Below, piece after piece: positions 50,914-56,378 of a stretch of 56,378 bases of DNA. The DNA is taken from contig NZ_SLXE01000018.1 of the NCBI RefSeq assembly GCF_004341385.1, forward strand, positions 1 to 56,378, given 5' to 3'. Within the stretch, counting starts at the first letter, position 1, and every line of letters starts with the position of its first letter. Origin of the DNA: Uruburuella suis (lineage in GTDB: Bacteria; Pseudomonadota; Gammaproteobacteria; Burkholderiales; Neisseriaceae). Position numbers and translations under genes: made by a program. A model generated the notes under the pieces. That model was not told the origin of the DNA. It saw only the letters and a list, made by a program, of their open reading frames with translations, and ran no database searches.

Positions 50914-51384
50914 ATGACACAAGAAACCGCCCTGGGCGCCGCGCTGAAATCCGCCGTGCAAACCATGAGCAAGAAAAAGCAAACCGATATGATTGCAGAC
51001 CACATCTACAATAAATACGATGTGTTCAAGCGCTTCAAGCCTTTGGCCGTGGGCATAGACCAAGATTTAATCACCGCCCTGCCCCAATTCGACCCCACCC
51101 TGATCGCCCGCGTGCTCGCCAACCATTGCCGCCGCCCCCGCTATCTGAAAGCACTTGCCCGCGGCGGCAAACGCTTTGATTTAAACAACCGCTTCAAAGG
51201 CGAAGTCACCCCCGAAGAGCAGGCCATCGCCCAACAACACCCCTCGATGCAGCAAGCCCAGGCAGCACAAGCCGAGCGCCAAGCCGCTGCCAAAGCCGCA
51301 CCGGCCGCCGATGCAACCGAGGCCGCCGATGCGCCCGCGCAGCAACCTGCTTCCACTCAAGAAGAAAACAAACCCGCAGAATAA
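50914..51384 (+). CDS. proQ: ProQ/FinO-family RNA chaperone
   Basis: 156 residues. The FinO domain occupies about 1-110 (MSKKKQTDMIADHIYNKYDVF; LANHCRRPRYLKAL; GKRFDLNNRFKGEVTPEEQ). A tail of about 45 residues rich in Ala, Gln, Glu and Pro follows and is likely disordered. N. meningitidis has a minimal ProQ consisting of the FinO domain alone that binds many sRNAs and mRNA 3' ends; this protein keeps that domain with an added acidic tail. It has its own perfect-palindrome terminator. Confidence 0.93.
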   Translation: MTQETALGAALKSAVQTMSKKKQTDMIADHIYNKYDVFKRFKPLAVGIDQDLITALPQFDPTLIARVLANHCRRPRYLKALARGGKRFDLNNRFKGEVTPEEQAIAQQHPSMQQAQAAQAERQAAAKAAPAADATEAADAPAQQPASTQEENKPAE

Positions 51385-51404
51385 GATAAACAGCGCACAC
51401 ATCA

Positions 51405-51444
51405 GCAAAGAGGCCGTCTGAAAGCTTTCAGACGGCCTCTTTGC
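51405..51444. terminator. Bidirectional terminator (40-bp perfect palindrome)
   Basis: Two DUS copies with GCAAAG arms between converging proQ and apt. Confidence 0.85.
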
Positions 51445-51492
51445 ATCTTAAAATCATGATGGTTTATTCATTTTAATCAACACCATCATCCA

Positions 51493-52065
51493 TTATATTT
51501 CCGAGGGCATCGTGCCATCGTTTTGAAACAAGGTAAACAAAGGCACGCCTTTGCCGCGCAAATTACGCCCGCCCGGCAAATCGGTGAATTCCAAAATCGC
51601 CGCCGCTTCCACCACATCACCGCCGAGCTTTCGGATCAGCTCCACGCCCGCCAGCATGGTGCCGCCGGTGGCCACCAAATCATCCACCAACAACACGCGC
51701 GCGCCTTTTTGAATCGCATCGGTATGGATTTCCACCGTGGCCTCGCCATATTCGAGCGCATAATTTTGCGACACCGTATCAAACGGCAGCTTGCCTTTTT
51801 TGCGGATGGGCACAAAGCCCACATTCAGCTGGTAAGCCAGCGCCGCGCCGATAATAAAACCGCGCGCATCCAGCCCCGCCACCACATCGATTTCCTGCCC
51901 CATATAGCGGTATACCAGCAAATCCACCAGCAGCCGGAAATATTCCGGGCTTTGCAAAACCGGCGTAATATCATGAAACAAAATGCCCTCTTTCGGCCAA
52001 TCCGGCACTTTGCGTATTTTATCGGCCATCGCCGCCAAATCCATCACTTCGGGGTGAAACAACAT
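51493..52065 (-). CDS. apt: Adenine phosphoribosyltransferase
   Basis: A 190-residue purine salvage enzyme making AMP from adenine and PRPP. The PRPP site VLLVDDLVATGGTM, the AGLDARGFIIGAALA loop and PIRKKGKLP are present. The ATG at 52065 is preferred because AAGGAAAG lies just before it; the frame is open to 52107. It is divergent from gmk, with about 170 bp between. Confidence 0.95.
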   Translation of the reverse strand: MLFHPEVMDLAAMADKIRKVPDWPKEGILFHDITPVLQSPEYFRLLVDLLVYRYMGQEIDVVAGLDARGFIIGAALAYQLNVGFVPIRKKGKLPFDTVSQNYALEYGEATVEIHTDAIQKGARVLLVDDLVATGGTMLAGVELIRKLGGDVVEAAAILEFTDLPGGRNLRGKGVPLFTLFQNDGTMPSEI

Positions 52066-52232
52066 CGCGCTTTCCTTACACAATCTATCCATGAGTGCCG
52101 GCAGCATAAAGCGCCGGATGCCAGCTTATAATTGTAGCAAACTTTCCCGCCGCGCCAAACCGCCCGTTGTCGCCACGCAAGCGGCTGTGGCATAATTGGG
52201 CAACAATAAATCCGACCACCGAGCGCCCAGCC

Positions 52233-52850
52233 ATGCACACGCCCAGAAAAGGCAATGTTTTTATCGTTTCCGCCGCCTCCGGCACCGGCAAAACCACCTT
52301 GGTTTCCCGCCTGCTCAACAACCATCCCGATATCCGCGTGTCGGTGTCGCACACCACCCGCGCCCCGCGTCCGGGCGAAACACACGGCCAACATTATTAC
52401 TTTGTCGACCCCGCCCGCTTCCAAACCCTGGTAGGCGAGAGCGCTTTTCTCGAGCACGCCCGCGTGTTTGACAATTATTACGGCACCAGCATCGAGGGCG
52501 TGAATATCCTGCGCGAGCAAGGTTTTGACGTGATTCTCGAAATCGACATCCAAGGCGCAGAGCAAGTGCGCCGCAGCCTCCCCGAAGCCTGCAGCATTTT
52601 CATCCTGCCGCCCTCATTTGAAATATTGGCCGAGCGCCTGCGCGGGCGCGCCACCGACAGCGACGAAGTCATTGCCAAGCGCCTGAGCAAAGCGCGCCAC
52701 GAAATCGAGCAAGCCTTTTTATTCGATTATGTCGTGGTCAACGAAGACCTCGTTGCCGCCGAAATCGACCTGCTGCACATCATCAAATCTTATAGATTAA
52801 AGCAATCGTCGCAGCAATTATTTATCGAGCAGCTATTGGAAAATTCCTGA
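52233..52850 (+). CDS. gmk: Guanylate kinase
   Basis: A 205-residue kinase converting GMP to GDP. The P-loop is SAASGTGKTTL (about 13-23), followed by VSHTTRAPRPGE in the GMP-binding region and DIQGAEQVR. The ATG at 52233 gives the usual N-terminus; the frame is open to 52167. It precedes rpoZ and spoT, the conserved gmk-rpoZ-spoT order that groups guanine nucleotide metabolism with (p)ppGpp. Confidence 0.96.
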   Translation: MHTPRKGNVFIVSAASGTGKTTLVSRLLNNHPDIRVSVSHTTRAPRPGETHGQHYYFVDPARFQTLVGESAFLEHARVFDNYYGTSIEGVNILREQGFDVILEIDIQGAEQVRRSLPEACSIFILPPSFEILAERLRGRATDSDEVIAKRLSKARHEIEQAFLFDYVVVNEDLVAAEIDLLHIIKSYRLKQSSQQLFIEQLLENS

Positions 52851-52900
52851 AAATTAGCGACAATACATCCATTCCCTTTATTTTTAAGAAAGAAAATCAC

Positions 52901-53107
52901 ATGGCACGCATCACCGTAGAAGACTGCATCGGCAGAATCCCCAACCATTTCGACCTCACCCTCACCGCTGCACGCCGCGCGCGCCAGCTCGAAAACGGCA
53001 CCACGCCGCTGGTTGACGACATCCGCCACAACAAACCCACCGTTACCGCCCTGCGCGAAATTGCCGCCGGCCAAGTCGGTGTTGAAATTCTCACCCGCAG
53101 CAAGTAA
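52901..53107 (+). CDS. rpoZ: RNA polymerase omega subunit
   Basis: 68 residues, starting MARITVEDCIGRIPNHFDLT, which is typical of omega. The subunit helps assemble and stabilise the beta' subunit and forms part of a ppGpp-binding site in E. coli polymerase. It lies 50 bp after gmk and 20 bp before spoT. Confidence 0.95.
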   Translation: MARITVEDCIGRIPNHFDLTLTAARRARQLENGTTPLVDDIRHNKPTVTALREIAAGQVGVEILTRSK

Positions 53108-53127
53108 CGCAGCCCAAGGCCGTCTGA

Positions 53128-55290
53128 ATGCCCGCACCCGCACCCGCGCCCACCGCACCCTACGATCCGCTCACCGCTGAAGCGCGCGAGCTGCTTTTTC
53201 GCGCCGCCGCCTATCTGAATGCCGATGAGCAGGCCGAGCTTGAAAAAGCCTGCGCCTACGCTTTTCACGCCCACAACGGCCAAACCCGCAAAAGCGGCGA
53301 ACCCTACATCACCCATCCCATGGCCGTAGCCACCCAATTGGCGGCCTGGCACATGGATGTGCAAGGCTTGTGCGCGGGCGTGATGCATGATGTGCTGGAA
53401 GACACAGGCATCACCAAAATCGAAATGGCCGCCGAATTCGGCGAAACCATCGCCGAAATGGTCGACGGCCTCTCCAAGCTGGAAAAACTCGAATACAACG
53501 ATCAGGCCGAGCATCAGGCCGAGAGCTTCCGCAAGCTGATTTTGGCCATGACCAAAGACATCCGCGTGATTGTGATCAAGCTCTCCGACCGCCTGCACAA
53601 TATGCGCACCTTAGGCTCGATGCGTCCGGAAAAACGCCGCCGCATCGCCCAAGAAACATTGGAAATCTACGCCCAAATCGCCAACCGCATTGGTCTGAAC
53701 AACGCTTATCAAGAATTGCAGGATTTGTCTTTCCAAAACCTGCACCCGCGCCGCTACGAAACCCTGCAAAAAGCCATGAAAGCCAGCCGCCGCAACCGCC
53801 GCGACGTGGTCGGCAAAGTGCTGCGCGCCTTCAGCCAGCGGCTTGTGAGCGCCAATATCGAAGCCAAAATCAAAGGGCGCGAAAAAAACCTCTACAGCAT
53901 CCACCAAAAAATGCAGGCCAAAAACCTGCGCTTTGCCGAAGTGATGGACATCTACGGCTTTCGCGTGATTGTCAACAACGTGCCCGCCTGCTACGCCGCA
54001 TTGGGTGCGCTGCACAACCTCTACCAGCCCAAGCCCGGCCGCATCAAAGACTATATCGCCATCCCCAAAAGCAACGGCTACCAAAGCCTGCACACCACTT
54101 TGGTCGGCCCCTACGGCCTGCCGATCGAGGTGCAGATACGCACCCGCGAAATGGATGCCGTGGCCGAAGGCGGCGTGGCCGGCCACTGGATTTACAAATC
54201 CGGCGAAAACACCGTCGACCAAGCCACATTGCGCACCAACCAATGGCTGCAAAATATTCTTGATTTGCAGGCCCGCAGCGCCAACGCCATGGAATTTCTC
54301 GAGCATGTCAAAGTCGATTTATTCCCCGACGAAGTGTATATCCTCACCCCCAAAGGCAAAATTCTGGTGCTGCCCGATGGTGCCACCCCCATCGATTTTG
54401 CCTACGCCGTGCACACCGATATCGGCAACCGCACCGTGGCCGCGCGCATCAACAACACCATGATGCCCCTGCGCACCAAGCTCAAAACCGGCGACTCGGT
54501 GGAAATCATCACCTCCGAGCATGCCAAGCCCAACGTTACCTGGCTTAATTTCGCCGTATCCAGCCGCGCCCGCAGCGCCATTCGCAACTATATCAAAAAC
54601 ATGAACCGCGAAGACGCGATTGTGTTGGGCGAAAACCTGCTGCAAAAAGCGCTGGCCAGCCTGCTGCCGCAAAACGTATTGCTTTCAGACGGCCTCAAAG
54701 AAAAATACCTCGCCGATCTCAACAACAAGCAAACCACATTCGAAGATGTGCTCTACAACGTCGGCATGGGCCACACCCTGCCCGTGTCTGTTGCCATGCA
54801 CATTGCCAACTTGGCCGGCGAGCATTTCGGCGATGCAGTGAAACTGAGCCCGATCAAAATCAACGGCAACGAAACCGGCCGTGTGCACCTGGCGCAATGC
54901 TGCAACCCCATTCCCGGCGACAGCATCCGCGCTGTGCTCATCAAAGATCAGGGCATGATTATCCACCGCGACACCTGCCCCAACGTGCTCAAAGCCGACC
55001 CCGAGCAGCAGCTCGATGCCAGCTGGGACGATATCCAAGACCGCAGCTACCGCACCCAAATCACCGTGGGCGCGCGTGATGCCCACGGCCTTTTGGCCGC
55101 CATGGCCGGCGCCATTTCCGAAGCCAATGCCGACATCGAATCAGTGGAAACCCCTTCGCAAAAACAGGCCGGCACCGAGGGCTTTATCGAATTCAAGTTT
55201 TTCATCAAAACCAAAAATCTCGACCAACTCAACGAAATCGTGCGCGCCCTGCATGCTATTCCGCAAGTGCGCCGCGTTACCCGCAATTGA
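53128..55290 (+). CDS. spoT: Bifunctional (p)ppGpp synthetase/hydrolase
   Basis: A 720-residue RSH enzyme. The hydrolase motif HDVLEDT (87-93) and DRLHNMRT are intact, so it can degrade (p)ppGpp. The synthetase region has REKNLYSIHQKM and GYQSLHTTLVG. TGS (DEVYILTPKGKILVLPDGAT), a conserved Cys-rich segment (AQCCNPIPGD) and a C-terminal ACT domain follow. An intact HD motif and the gmk-rpoZ context favour SpoT over RelA. The ATG overlaps the last base of a DUS (GCCGTCTGAATG) and has no Shine-Dalgarno; rpoZ coupling may help initiation. Confidence 0.95.
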   Translation: MPAPAPAPTAPYDPLTAEARELLFRAAAYLNADEQAELEKACAYAFHAHNGQTRKSGEPYITHPMAVATQLAAWHMDVQGLCAGVMHDVLEDTGITKIEMAAEFGETIAEMVDGLSKLEKLEYNDQAEHQAESFRKLILAMTKDIRVIVIKLSDRLHNMRTLGSMRPEKRRRIAQETLEIYAQIANRIGLNNAYQELQDLSFQNLHPRRYETLQKAMKASRRNRRDVVGKVLRAFSQRLVSANIEAKIKGREKNLYSIHQKMQAKNLRFAEVMDIYGFRVIVNNVPACYAALGALHNLYQPKPGRIKDYIAIPKSNGYQSLHTTLVGPYGLPIEVQIRTREMDAVAEGGVAGHWIYKSGENTVDQATLRTNQWLQNILDLQARSANAMEFLEHVKVDLFPDEVYILTPKGKILVLPDGATPIDFAYAVHTDIGNRTVAARINNTMMPLRTKLKTGDSVEIITSEHAKPNVTWLNFAVSSRARSAIRNYIKNMNREDAIVLGENLLQKALASLLPQNVLLSDGLKEKYLADLNNKQTTFEDVLYNVGMGHTLPVSVAMHIANLAGEHFGDAVKLSPIKINGNETGRVHLAQCCNPIPGDSIRAVLIKDQGMIIHRDTCPNVLKADPEQQLDASWDDIQDRSYRTQITVGARDAHGLLAAMAGAISEANADIESVETPSQKQAGTEGFIEFKFFIKTKNLDQLNEIVRALHAIPQVRRVTRN

Positions 55291-55296
55291 TATTTT

Positions 55297-55366
55297 ATCG
55301 TGGCACGATTTAAACCGGCGCAGCATTGTTTCGCTTTGCCCTACTTTAAAGCAAAGCGTGCCACTA
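55297..55366. mobile_element. Correia-like repeat with GTGGCACG ends
   Basis: ATCGTGGCACGATTTAAACC at the left and AAAGCGTGCCACTATC at the right have inverted GTGGCACG ends. The centre GCAGCATTGTTTCGCTTTGCCC resembles the GCGTTGCCTCGCCTTGCCG part of Correia elements. It directly follows spoT and could also act as its terminator. A fragment of the left end recurs at 10228-10246. Confidence 0.45.
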
Positions 55367-55437
55367 TCTTTATTGGCTTTGATATAAAAGGCCGTCTGAA
55401 ACACACCACATCCAAGCAGCCTCTTTTGCAGCCTTTC

Positions 55438-55466
55438 TTGACAAACAAAACAGCAAGCCGCATAAT
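55438..55466 (+). promoter_or_regulatory. Sigma-70 promoter for rpsU
   Basis: A perfect TTGACA (55438-55443), exactly 17 bases, then CATAAT (55461-55466). It is the strongest promoter seen in the window and predicts transcription from about 55473. Confidence 0.75.
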
Positions 55467-55472
55467 TCTAAA

Positions 55473-55664
55473 ATTACCCGTCAGCCGGCTACCGGCTGAT
55501 TTGTGTTTCGGCTCCGCTCATATGCGCAGCCATTGTTAGGAGGTGATGTTTATCATCACGGCGCGTATCCCGCCAGGCTCTTGCAGCAACCAGCGATACA
55601 CACTAAACTATTTACAGGCCGTCTGAAACAGACAGCCCCACCCCGATAATTGTAAGGAAACAAC
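55473..55664 (+). promoter_or_regulatory. Long structured leader of rpsU
   Basis: About 190 nt before the rpsU start. A TCAGCCGG-CTA-CCGGCTGA hairpin (about 55482-55500) comes first, then AGGAGGTGAT (55538-55547), a ten-base complement to the 16S rRNA 3' end, then a GTGATG / CATCAC hairpin that buries part of it. A 26-codon ORF starts at the ATG 55546-55548, unusually close to that site. One DUS is near 55616. Confidence 0.45.
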
Positions 55665-55877
55665 ATGCCTGCTGTACGCGTAAAAGAAAACGAACCCTTT
55701 GAAGTTGCCATGCGCCGTTTCAAGCGCGCCGTAGAAAAAACCGGCCTGCTCACCGAATTGCGCGCCCGTGAAGCTTACGAAAAGCCGACCACCGAGCGCA
55801 AACGCAAAAAAGCCGCTGCCTCCAAACGCCTGCAAAAACGTCTGCGCAGCCAACAGCTGCCGCCGAAAATGTATTAA
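55665..55877 (+). CDS. rpsU: 30S ribosomal protein S21
   Basis: A 70-residue very basic protein (PAVRVKENEPFEVAMRRFKR) with the Lys/Arg-rich helical C-terminus (ERKRKKAAASKRLQKRLR) of S21, which sits near the anti-Shine-Dalgarno of 16S rRNA and helps initiation. AAGGA precedes the ATG. It has its own strong promoter and a long leader. No clear terminator follows; 55878-56144 holds two DUS or DUS-like sites and no gene. Confidence 0.96.
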   Translation: MPAVRVKENEPFEVAMRRFKRAVEKTGLLTELRAREAYEKPTTERKRKKAAASKRLQKRLRSQQLPPKMY

Positions 55878-56144
55878 TCACGGCTTGCCATGATTGAAGC
55901 ACGCACCGCAAGGCTCTGCCCTGCGGTGTTTTGCCATTTCCAACAGAGTAAACCCGTTCCGAAATCCAAACTGGCGGCGGTTGCTGAAAAGCTGAATCCG
56001 CCTTTGCGCCGGCACTCGAATTTTAAATTTAAATGCTTTTGCATGAACATAAATAAGCTTGAAGGCCGTCTGAAACCCTTTATTGCCCCGTCTGAAACAA
56101 ACACGCTGCGGACGGATGATTTGAAAAGCAATCAGGCCGGCTTA

Positions 56145-56303
56145 GGGGCTGTTCACATTTCATCCGTGCGTAAGATTTTGAGCGCAAAAGCGCGTTTGCA
56201 AGGCGAAAAGCACAGCAAGGTTGAATACCTTGCGAGCATTTTCAACGCAGCAGGCGCGTTTTTGAGCCAAAAGATTGCCGCGTGATGAAATGTGAACAGA
56301 CCC
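56145..56303. mobile_element. Family-A MITE, copy 3, intact
   Basis: 159 bp with inverted ends (GGGGCTGTTCACATTTCAT on the left, ATGAAATGTGAACAGACCC on the right) and TA on both sides (56143-56144 and 56304-56305). Same orientation as copy 1, and like copy 1 it abuts the terminal repeat through CCCTAGGG. Confidence 0.85.
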
Positions 56304-56378
56304 TAGGGCGTCCTGACAATTACTTGTCATAAAAATAATCAGATAAAAGAAAGGCAGATAAGTTAAAATTTTTGTCGC
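56284..56378. repeat. Right copy of the 95-bp terminal inverted repeat
   Basis: The exact reverse complement of bases 1-95. 56306-56378 reads GGGCGTCCTGACAATTACTT onward and would be the end of the same larger element as at 1-73, in opposite orientation. Confidence 0.85.

Noticed and set aside
55890..56285. A 131-codon open frame after rpsU
   Set aside because: It crosses DUS sites and most of a family-A MITE; no family resemblance and no ribosome binding site.

Overview
The window looks like a chromosomal contig from a rod-shaped member of the Neisseriaceae. It is full of the Neisseria DNA uptake sequence (DUS), mostly in the dialect AGGCCGTCTGAA, often as inverted pairs that serve as terminators. 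Gene content and order match Neisseria: yajC-secD-secF, the sdh-gltA-suc cluster, cysK near DUF484/dapF, rubredoxin next to an acyl-CoA dehydrogenase, and aroC-proQ. A complete mreBCD-mrdA-rodA cluster argues against the coccoid Neisseria lineage. I cannot name the species. No tRNA, rRNA or CRISPR was seen.

Layout. 1-609: terminal repeat and two small mobile elements. 610-2447 (-): gatC-gatA. 2641-8910 (+): mreB-mreC-mreD-mrdA-rodA-marC, the elongasome. 9091-12144: prmB and prfC, separated by repeat debris. 12768-16124: a large putative surface or secreted protein with 38 perfect hexapeptide repeats and a beta-helix domain. 16209-17237: a deacetylase-family enzyme. 17447-20606: yajC-secD-secF. 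20951-23300 (-): ldcA, a HIT protein and rnhA. 23462-38766 (-): almost the whole TCA cycle (sdhCDAB-sdhE-gltA-sucA-odhB-lpdA-sucCD), interrupted by a small lipoprotein, an AGE-family isomerase and a small membrane protein. NAD-malate dehydrogenase is divergent at 39467-40444. 40929-47144: DUF1232, lipoproteins, cysK, a membrane protein, DUF484, dapF and a stand-alone TonB-C-like protein. 47463-49432 (-): rubredoxin (too short for most ORF callers), acyl-CoA dehydrogenase and an AhpD-like protein. 49637-55877: aroC, proQ, apt, gmk-rpoZ-spoT and rpsU.

The least described content lies between the genes. At least three families of short non-coding inverted-repeat elements (MITEs) can be recognised by terminal repeats and target duplications. 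Family A (about 159 bp, ends GGGTCTGTTCAC, TA targets) has three good copies, two of them abutting the ends of the window. Family B (ends TACCAATTC / GAATTGGTA, TNA target duplications) has a short form whose core resembles the Correia element of pathogenic Neisseria, and a long form whose core can fold into a multi-hairpin structure. One copy has split a DUS hairpin. Family C (ends TAGTRAAATG) has one copy. The first and last 95 bases of the window are a perfect inverted repeat, so both ends lie in copies of the same larger repeat.
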